DNA of 64,000 nucleotides from positions 310,001 to 374,000 of the forward strand of contig NZ_JAASQK010000004.1 of NCBI RefSeq assembly GCF_011762195.1, given 5' to 3'. Below the pieces are notes generated by a model. The model had not been told where the DNA came from. It saw nothing but the letters and a program-made list of their open reading frames with translations, and did not search any database. The number at the start of each line of letters is the position of its first letter. Within the stretch, counting starts at the first letter, position 1. This document shows positions 8,261 to 16,551 of this stretch, in pieces. Made by a program: the position numbers and the translations under genes. The DNA is from Sphingomonas oligoaromativorans (lineage in GTDB: Bacteria; Pseudomonadota; Alphaproteobacteria; Sphingomonadales; Sphingomonadaceae).

Positions 8261-9103
8261 TCATGCGACGGCGCGATCATCGCACAACCAGCCGGACAAG
8301 TCTCGCTTCAGAAGATTGGCCAGGTCGCGGATATCGTCGCGATAATAATCGCGTAGCATCGCCCGAAGCTCCTCGGTGAGCGGCGGGTAGCGCACCGGCC
8401 GGGCGAGCGAGGTCCACACCCGCGCCAGCCACGGGTTGGATCGCATCGGATCGAGCAGTGGCCGCGCCGGCCGGAGAATGCGGCGTAGCGGCAGGGGGAG
8501 CGTCGGCGCGCGGCTGTCGTTGCGGCGATCGTCCACGGCCTCGGGCGCGATATGGGTGGGCACGCCGATATGCCCGCATACCCGCGCGATCACCGCCTCC
8601 GGCTCGCGGCGGATATCCTCGTAGAGGATGATCTGGAGCCGCTCGGCGGGAATATGCTCGTAGAGCCGGCGGATATGATGGGCGTAGCGCCCGCCTTCGA
8701 GGAAGCGCCCCCCGGCGGCGACACGGCCGTCGAGGTAGCGGCGGGGATCGCTGCTCACCTGTCCGCGTCGATAGAGCATGCAATAATCCGAATAAGCGCG
8801 CTCGACCGGATCGCGGAGCTGCACGATCAGCGGGATGCCGGGCAGCAGCGCGGCGATGCGCCGGGCCGCATCGGGGTGGGCGAGATAGTCGGCGGATTTC
8901 TCCCCGACGATGGGGTCCGCCGGCGCCTCGGCGAAGAGCGAGCGATACCAGTCCACGCCGCGCGCATATTCGGTGCTGAAGAAATGCGGCTCGGCCGTGG
9001 GCAGCCACAGCATCGGATGATGGCGGAGCTGGTGGCCGATCCAGGTGGTCGCCGCCTTGACGGCACCGATCACGAGGAAGGAGGGGAGCCGTCCGTCGGC
9101 CAT
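8261..9103 (-). CDS. Sulfotransferase domain protein in the export operon
   Basis: 280 residues with the PAPS-binding 5'-phosphosulfate loop 'VIGAVKAATTWIGHQL' near the N-terminus and the 3'-phosphate element 'LRDPVERAYSDYCMLYRRG'. Both fit cytosolic-type sulfotransferases that move sulfate from PAPS to a hydroxyl, often on sugars. It is separated from the aminotransferase gene by 1 nt and lies in one transcription unit with the 4,6-dehydratase and export genes. This points to sulfation of the exopolysaccharide; the acceptor is not known. About 135 nt separate it from the Wza-like gene, which may have its own promoter. Confidence 0.88.
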   Translation of the reverse strand: MADGRLPSFLVIGAVKAATTWIGHQLRHHPMLWLPTAEPHFFSTEYARGVDWYRSLFAEAPADPIVGEKSADYLAHPDAARRIAALLPGIPLIVQLRDPVERAYSDYCMLYRRGQVSSDPRRYLDGRVAAGGRFLEGGRYAHHIRRLYEHIPAERLQIILYEDIRREPEAVIARVCGHIGVPTHIAPEAVDDRRNDSRAPTLPLPLRRILRPARPLLDPMRSNPWLARVWTSLARPVRYPPLTEELRAMLRDYYRDDIRDLANLLKRDLSGWLCDDRAVA

Positions 9104-9104
9104 G

Positions 9105-10343
9105 TCAGCGCCCCGCCTCGTCCAGCACGGAGCGCAGGATGCGTCCCATGGTGCGGCAGCTTTCCTCGTCCAGCGTCGGGTCGACCGGAAGCATCAGGCT
9201 GGTTTCCCCCAGCATGTGGGCGACGGGCAGGCGGCGCTCCGGCCCGATGCCGGCGTCTGCGAACGCGCGTTCGCGGTAGATTTCCGGGCATATCCCCGTC
9301 TGGCAGGGGATGCCGAGATGCCAGGCCTCCTCCACGATGCGGTCGCGGCTCCAGCGCGGGTGGAGCGTGTCCGGCCGCACGAAGGCGTAGAACTTGTAAT
9401 AGGCGTGGCCGACATTCTCCGGCGGATGCACCTGACGGAGGACGGCGCTGTCGGACAGCTCCTCGATCAGGATCGCCGCGTTGCGACGCCGGGTACCGGT
9501 CCAGAGCGGGAGCTTCTGAAGCTGGGCGAGGCCGATGGCGGCCTGCATCTCGGTCAGCCGATAGTTGCTGCCAAATTCGCGGTGGAGCCAGCGGAAGCCA
9601 TGGCCCGCGACGACGGCATGGGCGTCCTGCTGATCCTTGCCATGATCCTTGAGCGACCAGGCCCGCCGTGCCGTCGCCGCATCGCGCAGCAGCAGCATCC
9701 CGCCTTCGCCGCCGGTCGAGATGATCTTGTCCGTGCAGAAGGAGAAGGCCGCCGCGTCGCCGAAGCTGCCCACCGGGCGGCCGCCCAGCGTCGCGCCATG
9801 GGCCTGGGCGCAATCCTCGATGAGCTTCACGCCATGCCGCTCGGCCAGCGTCGCGATCTCGTCCGCCGCGGCCGGATAGCCGCCGAGATGGACGAGGATG
9901 ATCGCCTTCGTCCGCCCGGTCAGCGCGCGGGCGACGAGATCGGCCGTGAGTCCCTGCGTCTCGGGATCGATGTCGCTGAAGACCGGGGTGGCCCCGCACG
10001 CCACGACACAGCTCGCCGAGGCGACGAAGCTTCGTGCGGGCACGATCACCTCGTCACCCGGCCCGATACCAAAGGTCTTGAGCGCCACTTCCAACGCCAA
10101 TGTGCCGTTGGCGAGCGCGATGGCGTGGGGCTGGTCGCACATCCGGGCGAAGGCGGCCTCGAAGGCAGCGCATTTCTCGCCATGGTGGAGCGAGTTCACC
10201 CGCCCGGAGCGCAGCACCTCGGCCACCGCCTCGATCTCGTCCTCGGCATAGACCGGCCAGCGCGAACGGATGCGCGCGAGCTTCACCACATCGTAGGGCG
10301 AGGCGTCGTCCATGTCTCCGATGTCGGGCAGGATGCTGGCCAT
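9105..10343 (-). CDS. DegT/DnrJ/EryC1/StrS-family sugar aminotransferase
   Basis: 412 residues, PLP fold type I. The Schiff-base Lys lies in 'FSFCTDKIISTGGEGG', the PLP-phosphate loop in 'ALANGTLALEVAL', and the cofactor Asp in 'LIEDCAQAHGA'. These enzymes put an amino group on a keto-sugar nucleotide, usually at C4 or C3. Directly upstream is the 4,6-dehydratase, so the likely product is a UDP-4-amino-6-deoxy sugar as in the PglF-PglE pathway. Catalytic Lys present, unlike the second DegT-like gene further along. The start at 10343 is the first ATG after the upstream stop; an ATG ten codons later is possible. Confidence 0.9.
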   Translation of the reverse strand: MASILPDIGDMDDASPYDVVKLARIRSRWPVYAEDEIEAVAEVLRSGRVNSLHHGEKCAAFEAAFARMCDQPHAIALANGTLALEVALKTFGIGPGDEVIVPARSFVASASCVVACGATPVFSDIDPETQGLTADLVARALTGRTKAIILVHLGGYPAAADEIATLAERHGVKLIEDCAQAHGATLGGRPVGSFGDAAAFSFCTDKIISTGGEGGMLLLRDAATARRAWSLKDHGKDQQDAHAVVAGHGFRWLHREFGSNYRLTEMQAAIGLAQLQKLPLWTGTRRRNAAILIEELSDSAVLRQVHPPENVGHAYYKFYAFVRPDTLHPRWSRDRIVEEAWHLGIPCQTGICPEIYRERAFADAGIGPERRLPVAHMLGETSLMLPVDPTLDEESCRTMGRILRSVLDEAGR

Positions 10344-10350
10344 GGCAGCG

Positions 10351-12360
10351 CTACAAGGATTGCGGGACGAGCGCTTCGGGCGGCCAGGCGGCGCTGGCGC
10401 GACCCGTCGCGGCGGGCTGCTTCGGCGCGACCTGAAGCATGTCGCCGCCGTCCGGCTCGATCATCGAGAAGAGGATATGCTTCACGCTCTCCTCCTGATG
10501 GGCCATGATCGCGCGGGCGAGCGCCTCCAGCCCTTCGCGCAGCACCTCGATCGGCACGGGCGACGGCTGGGCCTCGAACACGCCGGGAAGCGCGGAAGGC
10601 AGGCGCTGCTCGCGCTCGTCGAACAATTCCTCGTAGAGCTTCTCGCCGGGGCGCAGGCCGACGATCTGGATCGGCACGTCCCTGTCCGGCTCCAGCCCCG
10701 CGAGGCGGATCATGCGACGCGCGATATCGATGATCTTCACCGGCTCGCCCATGTCGAGCACGACGATCCGGCCGCGCCGCACGTCGCACTCCATCGCCCG
10801 CGCCATGCTGTGGAGCACGAGCTGCACGGCCTCGTGGACGGTCATGAAATAGCGCGTGATCTCGGGATGCGTGACGGTGAGCGGGGCGCGGCGCTTGAGC
10901 TGCCGCTGGAAGAGCGGGATGAGCGAGCCGCTCGATCCCAGCACATTGCCGAACCGCACGGTCATGAACCGCGCCGCGCCCGGATCGCCGGCACCGTCGA
11001 GATCGAGGGCCTGACAATAAAGTTCGCCCAGCCGCTTGCTGGCGCCCATGATGCCGACGGGGTTCACCGCCTTGTCCGTGGAGACCTGCACCATCGCACG
11101 CACGCCATAGCGCTGGGCGGCGTCGGCCACGTTGCGGGTGCCGAGCACGTTGGTCTGCACGCCCGCGCAGATGTTCGTCTCGACCAGCGGCACATGCTTG
11201 AGCGCGGCGGCATGGAAGACGAAGTCCGGCCGATGCTGTTCGAAGGCGGCCATCACGCTGCGGCGCTGGCGGATCGAGCAGAGCAGCGGCGTACAGGGGA
11301 TGTGCGGATAATTCTCGCGCAGCTCCAGCTCGACCGAGTAGAGATTGAACTCCCCGCATTCGAGCAGGATGATCTCGGCCGGGTCCATGGTGGCGATCTG
11401 GCGGACGAGCTCGCGGCCGATCGTGCCGCCCGCGCCCGTGACCATCACGCGTTGCCCCTTGAGGGCGCGGAGCACGACATCTTCGTCCAGCTCGGCCTGC
11501 GGGCGGCCGAGCAGATCGGCGAGGTCGATCACCTCAAGGTCCAACGGCTGACCGATCTCGGTCGGTGACGGCGCGTGCAGCACCGAGAGGCCCAGCGTCT
11601 CGGCCGCCGCCACGAGGCGGAGACGGCTGTTGCCCGGCACGGCGGCGCCTTCCGCGAGGATCAGGCAGCTCGGCCGTTCTTCACGGGCGGCGAGCTTGCC
11701 GACGACATGCTCCAGCGCGTCGATCCCGCCGAGGATGGGCACGTCGCGCAGCCGCAGCTCGACGTCGCGTTCGCCCGTGTCGATGATGCCGACGGGGACA
11801 TAGCCGGGGTTGGGCGTCGCCTCGATCTGGCGCAACAGCACCGCCACCTGCTCCGGCAGGCCGACGATCAGCGCGCGTTTGGGCGCGGCGTGCGCCGGCT
11901 CCGGGGAGGCCGGGGCGATATGATGCTGGCGGCGGATCTCGCGCAGCCGGTCGCTCAGGATGCGCCGCCCGATCCGCCCCACGACGAGGATCGCCACCAG
12001 CACCAGCCACTGGATGATCGGCACGGACGTCGGCAGCCAACGCGCGCGGGAAACCGCCACCAGCACGAGCACCGGCACCGCGATCGATATCGACGCGGCT
12101 TCGAGCAGCGAACTCAGATCCGACAGCGAAGGCATCCGCCAGACGCGCCTGTAGAGGCCGAAGACATGGAAGGTGATGAGGCCGCTCACGATGAAGATCG
12201 GCAGATTGGCGACGAGCCCCTCCCACATCTTCGGAGGGATCGAGCCGTTCATGCGGAGCGCCAGCGCCAGCGTCAGCGCGAGGGCGATCGCGCCGGCGTC
12301 ATAGAGGATATAGCCGATCCTCCGCGCGGCGCAGTGCCCTATGGTCGGGATGGCTTTCAT
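10351..12360 (-). CDS. FlaA1/WbpM/CapD-type nucleotide-sugar 4,6-dehydratase
   Basis: 669 residues: four predicted N-terminal membrane helices, a CoA-binding-like middle region, then an extended SDR domain ('VMVTGAGGTIGRELVRQI', 'VFHAAALKHVPLVE', 'VSTDKAVNPVGIMGASKRLGE'). The usual catalytic Tyr is replaced by Met ('MGASK'), which is the known hallmark of the membrane UDP-GlcNAc 4,6-dehydratases (WbpM, PglF, FlaA1 relatives). It should make UDP-4-keto-6-deoxy-HexNAc for the aminotransferase downstream. The ATG at 12360 gives the normal N-terminus; longer frames start in non-conserved sequence. First gene of the minus-strand operon. Confidence 0.92.
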   Translation of the reverse strand: MKAIPTIGHCAARRIGYILYDAGAIALALTLALALRMNGSIPPKMWEGLVANLPIFIVSGLITFHVFGLYRRVWRMPSLSDLSSLLEAASISIAVPVLVLVAVSRARWLPTSVPIIQWLVLVAILVVGRIGRRILSDRLREIRRQHHIAPASPEPAHAAPKRALIVGLPEQVAVLLRQIEATPNPGYVPVGIIDTGERDVELRLRDVPILGGIDALEHVVGKLAAREERPSCLILAEGAAVPGNSRLRLVAAAETLGLSVLHAPSPTEIGQPLDLEVIDLADLLGRPQAELDEDVVLRALKGQRVMVTGAGGTIGRELVRQIATMDPAEIILLECGEFNLYSVELELRENYPHIPCTPLLCSIRQRRSVMAAFEQHRPDFVFHAAALKHVPLVETNICAGVQTNVLGTRNVADAAQRYGVRAMVQVSTDKAVNPVGIMGASKRLGELYCQALDLDGAGDPGAARFMTVRFGNVLGSSGSLIPLFQRQLKRRAPLTVTHPEITRYFMTVHEAVQLVLHSMARAMECDVRRGRIVVLDMGEPVKIIDIARRMIRLAGLEPDRDVPIQIVGLRPGEKLYEELFDEREQRLPSALPGVFEAQPSPVPIEVLREGLEALARAIMAHQEESVKHILFSMIEPDGGDMLQVAPKQPAATGRASAAWPPEALVPQSL

Positions 12361-12559
12361 ACGACCACGTTCCCCTTCGGCGCGAAGTCGGCCCAACTTG
12401 ACGCGCGGCGCGTGTGGTTTCCGTCGACGCCGCTCGGCTTGGCGAGAAACATAGATGGGCGGGATCGCCCCGCGGAAAGGCGCATCCGGGGGCCACCGCC
12501 TAGGGGGCGGATTCACGCCATTTGGGAGGGGAATATCCGGCCGGTCGATCGCGGCCTCG

Positions 12560-12599
12560 CCAAAGGAGGTGTCTGGCGGGCCTGGCATCCCTCCTTTGG
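12560..12599. repeat. Perfect 10-bp inverted repeat in the divergent promoter region
   Basis: CCAAAGGAGG at 12560-12569 is mirrored as CCTCCTTTGG at 12590-12599, with a 20-nt spacer (centre to centre 30 nt, about three helical turns). The spacing suits a dimeric DNA-binding protein on one face of DNA; as RNA it could also form a hairpin. Its function is not shown by the sequence. Confidence 0.6.
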
Positions 12600-12636
12600 A
12601 AGCGAAGGGATGATGCCCGAAATTGCCAGGCCCTCG

Positions 12637-12673
12637 CAGACGGCTTTCGCCTAGGCTTTCCGAAAATCGTCTG
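12637..12673. repeat. Interrupted inverted repeat upstream of the GT4 operon
   Basis: CAGACG-2 nt-TTTCG, an 11-nt loop, then CGAAA-2 nt-CGTCTG forms an interrupted 11-bp stem about 55 nt before the GTG start of the next gene. It could be a 5'-UTR hairpin or an operator. It has no T-tract, so it is not a clear terminator. Confidence 0.5.
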
Positions 12674-12727
12674 CGCGCAGGGGGCTATGGGCGAGAGAGC
12701 CGGCATCTTGGCGAAGGAGGCGGAGGC

Positions 12728-13906
12728 GTGAAGCTGCTTCACGTCATTACGGGCCTGAACGTCGGAGGGGCGGAGACGATGCTCGCCCGCCTGCTGGAGA
12801 GCCGCGATCTCATGCCTGATATCCGGCCGGAGGTGTTGTCGCTGATGACGCCGGGCGTGGCGGGCGAGCGCATCGCGGCGACGGGGACGCGGGTGCGGAG
12901 CCTCGAAATGCGTGGCAGGCTGCCCTTGCCGGGAGCGATGACCCGTCTGGTGACCGTGATGCATGAGGTTCGCCCCGATCTCATCATGGGATGGATGCAT
13001 CATGGCCAGCTCGCGGCCAGTCTGGGCGCGCTGGCGGCGCCCGGCCGGGTGCCGGTGATCTGGAACGTCCGCCACTCGCTCAGTGGTTACCGGCAGGAGA
13101 AGCGCTTCAGCCGGATGATCCTGCGCATGGGGGCGTGGCTGTCGGGCGCGCCCTCCGCCATCGTCTACAATTCGCGCGCGGCGCGGGTGCAATATCGGAC
13201 GTTCGGCTATCGGGCGCGGCGGGATCTCGTCATCCCCAATGGCTTCGACGCTCAGGGCTTCGCACCGCGCGAACCCGCCCGCCGGACGCTCCACGCGCTG
13301 TTCGGTCTGCCTGAAGGGGCGGTGTCGATCGGCATGATCGCCCGCAACCATCCGATGAAGGATGTCCCCAACCTGCTCGCAGCGTTCGCGAAGGTGCGGG
13401 AGCGCCGCCCGGATACGCATCTGTTGATCGCGGGTGAGGGGATGGATGCGCCCTCCGGCGACATGGCGGCGTGGCTCGATCGCCTCTCGCCGGGAAGCTG
13501 GACGCTGGCGGGGCATCGCACCGATGTTCCGGCATGGCTGGCCGGGCTGGATATGGTGGCGCTGCCTTCGGCGTGGGGCGAGGGTTTCCCGAACATCATC
13601 GGCGAGGCCATGGCGGCGGGAGTCCCCTGCGTCGCAACCGACGTGGGCGATGCGGCATGGGTGGTGGGCGAAACCGGCCGCGCCGTCCCTCCGCGCGACG
13701 CGGACGCGCTGGCGAAGGCGCTGCTCGATCTCGCCGATCTGGGGCCGGAGCGGCGCGCCACGCTGGGGTGCGCCGCCTGCGCACGGATCGAGGAGCATTT
13801 CTCGCTGTCCGGTGTGGTGCAGCGCTATGCCGCCTTGTTCCGCGAGCATGGCGGGCAGGCGCCTTCGCGCCTTCCGGCTGCGGCATGGGCGGAGGGCGCG
13901 CGATGA
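12728..13906 (+). CDS. Glycosyltransferase family 4 (first gene of plus-strand operon)
   Basis: 392 residues of GT-B fold. 'LLHVITGLNVGGAETMLARLL' is the GT4 N-terminal signature. The donor half has 'IVYNSRAARVQ', 'NGFDAQGFAP', 'GMIARNHPMKDVPNLLAAF', and the E-x7-E region 'SAWGEGFPNIIGEAMAAGVPCVATDVGD'. The GTG start at 12728 has AAGGAGG seven nt upstream, which decides it. It overlaps the next gene by 4 nt (ATGA). It is the first of seven tightly joined genes that appear to make and modify an amino-sugar repeat unit. Sugar specificity unknown. Confidence 0.93.
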   Translation: MKLLHVITGLNVGGAETMLARLLESRDLMPDIRPEVLSLMTPGVAGERIAATGTRVRSLEMRGRLPLPGAMTRLVTVMHEVRPDLIMGWMHHGQLAASLGALAAPGRVPVIWNVRHSLSGYRQEKRFSRMILRMGAWLSGAPSAIVYNSRAARVQYRTFGYRARRDLVIPNGFDAQGFAPREPARRTLHALFGLPEGAVSIGMIARNHPMKDVPNLLAAFAKVRERRPDTHLLIAGEGMDAPSGDMAAWLDRLSPGSWTLAGHRTDVPAWLAGLDMVALPSAWGEGFPNIIGEAMAAGVPCVATDVGDAAWVVGETGRAVPPRDADALAKALLDLADLGPERRATLGCAACARIEEHFSLSGVVQRYAALFREHGGQAPSRLPAAAWAEGAR

Positions 13907-15078
13907 GGATCGTCGTGGTGGCCAGCCTGGCCTTCTCCCTCGTCAACTTCCGCAAGCGTCTGCTCGCCGACATGGTGGCGTGCGGCCATGAGGTGCTGGC
14001 CTGCGCGCCCGAGGAGGACCGGGAGGTCGCACGCGAGCTGAGGACGATGGGTGTATCCTATCGCGTGATGCCCATGGCACGTTCCGGGCTCAATCCCTTC
14101 GCGGATCTGCGTACGCTGGGCTGGCTCGTCGGCCTGTTCCGTGCCCAGCGGCCGGGGCTGGTGCTTGCCTATACGCAGAAGCCGATCGTCTATGCGGGGA
14201 TAGCCAGCCGTATCACGCGCGTGCCGCGCTATTTCGCGATGGTGAGCGGGCTGGGGCTCGCCTTCGGAGAAGAGGGCGGGCGCTGGCTGCGCGCCGTGGT
14301 GGCGCTTCTCTATCGTATCGCGCTGAAGCGGGCGGAGGGCGTCTTCGTCTTCAATGCGGACGATCGGGAGGAGATGCTCCGCCACCGCATGATCCGGGCG
14401 GACGCGAACGTGGTGCGCGTGCCGGGCTCGGGGGTGGACCTCGACCATTACGGCGCCGCGCCGATACCCGCCGGTCCGGTCCGCTTCCTGATGATCGCGC
14501 GGCTGCTGCACAGCAAGGGCCTGTCCGAATATGCCGAGGCGGCGCGGCGCCTGCGCGGCCGCTATCCCGAGGCGTGGTTCGCCCTGCTGGGGCCGCCCGA
14601 TCCCAGCCCCGCCGGCGTCGATGCCGCGCAGGTGGAGCAATGGCGGCGCGAGGGCGCGATCCGCTATCTGGGCGAGGCGCGGGACGTCCGCCCCTATCTC
14701 GCCGCCGCCAGCGTGTTCGTGCTGCCGAGCTGGTATCGCGAGGGGCTGCCCCGCACGATCCTGGAGGCGATGGCCACGGGCCGGGCGGTCATCACCACGG
14801 ACATGCCCGGATGCCGCGAGCCGATCGATCCGGGCGTCAACGGCTACATCGTCCCACCCCGCGACGCGGAAGCGCTGACCATGGCGATGGAGCGCTTCCT
14901 CCTGCGGCCCGAGCTGGTTGCCCGGATGGGCGGCCGCGCCCGCGAAACGGCGGTGGAGCGCTTCTCGGTCGAGCGGGTGAACGATATTCTCCTCTCCACC
15001 ATGCGGCTCCGGGCCGACGTGCCCTCGCGACCCTCGGGAAGGGGCGCCGCCGCCGCGCTGGCGGGTGTCGCATCATGA
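13903..15078 (+). CDS. Glycosyltransferase family 4, PglA/CapM-like
   Basis: 391 residues. The N-terminus 'VASLAFSLVNFRKRLLADMVACGHEVLACAPE', here given in parts 'VASLAFSLVNFRKRLL' and 'GHEVLACAPE', and 'YTQKPIVYAGIASR' resemble GT4 enzymes that add the second sugar onto a diNAcBac- or HexNAc-PP-lipid (PglA/CapM group). C-terminal: 'ARLLHSKGLSEYAEAARRL' and 'PSWYREGLPRTILEAMATGRAVITT'. Its place just before the PglC-like transferase supports action on that first sugar; this is inference. Overlaps both neighbours by 4 nt. Confidence 0.92.
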   Translation: MRIVVVASLAFSLVNFRKRLLADMVACGHEVLACAPEEDREVARELRTMGVSYRVMPMARSGLNPFADLRTLGWLVGLFRAQRPGLVLAYTQKPIVYAGIASRITRVPRYFAMVSGLGLAFGEEGGRWLRAVVALLYRIALKRAEGVFVFNADDREEMLRHRMIRADANVVRVPGSGVDLDHYGAAPIPAGPVRFLMIARLLHSKGLSEYAEAARRLRGRYPEAWFALLGPPDPSPAGVDAAQVEQWRREGAIRYLGEARDVRPYLAAASVFVLPSWYREGLPRTILEAMATGRAVITTDMPGCREPIDPGVNGYIVPPRDAEALTMAMERFLLRPELVARMGGRARETAVERFSVERVNDILLSTMRLRADVPSRPSGRGAAAALAGVAS

Positions 15079-15677
15079 CGGTCCGGCGCTGTGCCGACAT
15101 GCTGGTGGCGGTGGCGGCGCTGGGCCTGCTTGCGCCGTTGCTGCTTCTGACCGGAGTGGCCCTTCTGCTGCTGGATGGAAGCCCGGTGCTCTTCGTGCAG
15201 ACCCGAAGCGGCCTCGGGGGGCGGCCATTCCGGCTGGTGAAGTTCCGTTCCATGAACGAGGCGCGGGGCGCCTGCGGCGCGCTCCTGCCCGATGCCGAGC
15301 GGACAACCCCCAGCGGCCGCCTGCTCCGCGCCGCACGCATCGATGAACTGCCCCAGCTCTGGAACGTGCTGCTCGGGGATATGAGCCTGATCGGCCCCCG
15401 GCCGCTGCTGCCCGTCACCGTCGCCGCGGCCGGAGAGGCGGGGCGGGAACGCGGACGGGTCCGCCCCGGCATGACGGGCTGGGCGCAGGTCAACGGCAAT
15501 ACGCTGCTCAGCGACGCCGACAAGATCGCGCTCGATCTCTGGTATATCCGCAACCGCACGGCCGCGCTGGACCTGCGGATCATCGGACGGACGCTGCTCG
15601 TCAGCCTGCTGGGCGAGCGGCGCGATGCGGCGGCGATCGGGAGGGCACATGCGGGCGCTTCTCATCGGCGCGGTTGA
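15075..15677 (+). CDS. Initiating phosphosugar transferase, PglC type
   Basis: 200 residues, the small monotopic form: one hydrophobic re-entrant helix (about residues 8-34), then 'PVLFVQTRSGLGGRPFRLVKFRSM', in parts 'FVQTRSGLGG' and 'FRLVKFRSM', the Asp-Glu dyad in 'RIDELPQLWNVLLGDMSLIGPRP', and 'RPGMTGWAQVNGN'. It has no extra membrane helices as WbaP does. It moves a sugar phosphate from UDP-sugar to undecaprenyl phosphate and so starts the repeat unit. With the dehydratase and aminotransferase nearby the donor is probably a UDP-4-amino-6-deoxy-HexNAc derivative. Confidence 0.93.
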   Translation: MTVRRCADMLVAVAALGLLAPLLLLTGVALLLLDGSPVLFVQTRSGLGGRPFRLVKFRSMNEARGACGALLPDAERTTPSGRLLRAARIDELPQLWNVLLGDMSLIGPRPLLPVTVAAAGEAGRERGRVRPGMTGWAQVNGNTLLSDADKIALDLWYIRNRTAALDLRIIGRTLLVSLLGERRDAAAIGRAHAGASHRRG

Positions 15678-16551
15678 GAGCACGCGCGTGGCGCTCCGCG
15701 CGCTGGCGGATGCGCCGGGCTGGACGCTGGCCGGACTGGTGACGCTGCCCCTCGATCTTGCCGGGCGGCATTCGGATTTCGTCGATCTGGAGGCCGAGGC
15801 CCGTGCCATCGGCTGCCCTATGCTCCGTACCGCCAACGCCAATGCGGAGGAGGCGCGAACGGCCATCGCGGCGCTCGCGCCCGATTATCTCTTCGTGATC
15901 GGCTGGTCCCAGCTTTGCGGGGAGGCGATGCGCGCGCTCGCGCCGGGGCGGGTGGTCGGCTATCATCCGGCTCCGTTGCCGCGATTGCGCGGGCGTGGCG
16001 TCATCCCATGGACCATCCTGCTGGACGAGCCGATCACCGCCGGCACGCTCTTCCTGATCGACGAGGGGACGGACAGCGGCGCGATCCTCGCCCAGCATTT
16101 CTTCCATGTCGCTCCCGACGAGACCGCCGCGACGCTCTACGCCAGGCATATAGCGGTGTTGGAGGCGATGCTGCCGGGGCTTCTCTCCGGCCTCGCCGCC
16201 GGGACGGTGGAGCCCCGCCCGCAGGACGAGCGCTATGCCACATGGGCGGCGCGGCGACGGCCGGAGGACGGCGTGATCGACTGGCATGACGATGCGGTGG
16301 CGATCTGGCGGATGGTGCGGGCGTGTGGCGATCCCTATCCGGGCGCCTGGACGATGCTGGGCGAGGAGCGGCTGGTGATCCTGAAGGCCGAACCGGTCGA
16401 TCTCTTGCATCACCGTGCCGCGTTGGCCGGGCAGGTGGTGGAACGGTCGGAGCAGGGCTTCACCGTCCGTTGCGGCGACGGGCGGGGGGTGCTGGTGACG
16501 GAGTGGCGCGGCGCCCGGCCGTCGATCCATGTCCGGCTGCGGGGGGCATGA
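15649..16551 (+). CDS. Sugar N-formyltransferase-like protein
   Basis: 300 residues of the formyltransferase fold (formyl_trans_N plus a C-terminal OB-like domain 'VERSEQGFTVRCGDGRGVLVTEW' region). The core reads 'VVGYHPAPLPRLRGRGVIPW' and later 'LIDEGTDSGAILAQHFF', so the catalytic His and Asp are present. The usual Asn two residues before His (N-x-H) is Gly here (G-Y-H). Relatives use N10-formyl-THF to formylate amino groups of nucleotide sugars. ATG 15649 has GGGAGGG upstream and lies inside the end of the previous gene. It overlaps the deacetylase by 4 nt, and the pair suggests exchange of acetyl for formyl. Confidence 0.87.
   Translation: MRALLIGAVESTRVALRALADAPGWTLAGLVTLPLDLAGRHSDFVDLEAEARAIGCPMLRTANANAEEARTAIAALAPDYLFVIGWSQLCGEAMRALAPGRVVGYHPAPLPRLRGRGVIPWTILLDEPITAGTLFLIDEGTDSGAILAQHFFHVAPDETAATLYARHIAVLEAMLPGLLSGLAAGTVEPRPQDERYATWAARRRPEDGVIDWHDDAVAIWRMVRACGDPYPGAWTMLGEERLVILKAEPVDLLHHRAALAGQVVERSEQGFTVRCGDGRGVLVTEWRGARPSIHVRLRGA

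Larger units (their letters stand above)
12361..12727. other. Divergent intergenic region between two polysaccharide operons
   Basis: 367 nt between the minus-strand dehydratase operon and the plus-strand glycosyltransferase operon. No supported gene. It must carry at least two outward promoters. It contains two separate inverted repeats, described as their own features, which are candidates for operator or attenuator structures. Confidence 0.6.

Noticed and set aside
10343-12360. Met instead of Tyr in the catalytic motif of the 4,6-dehydratase, considered as a defect
   Set aside because: Replacement of Tyr by Met is the normal state in the WbpM/PglF/FlaA1 family, so it is not an anomaly.
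12500-13849. 450-codon minus-strand frame opposite the first GT4 gene of the plus operon
   Set aside because: It shows no domain and shadows a clear GT4 enzyme with a well-placed ribosome-binding site.
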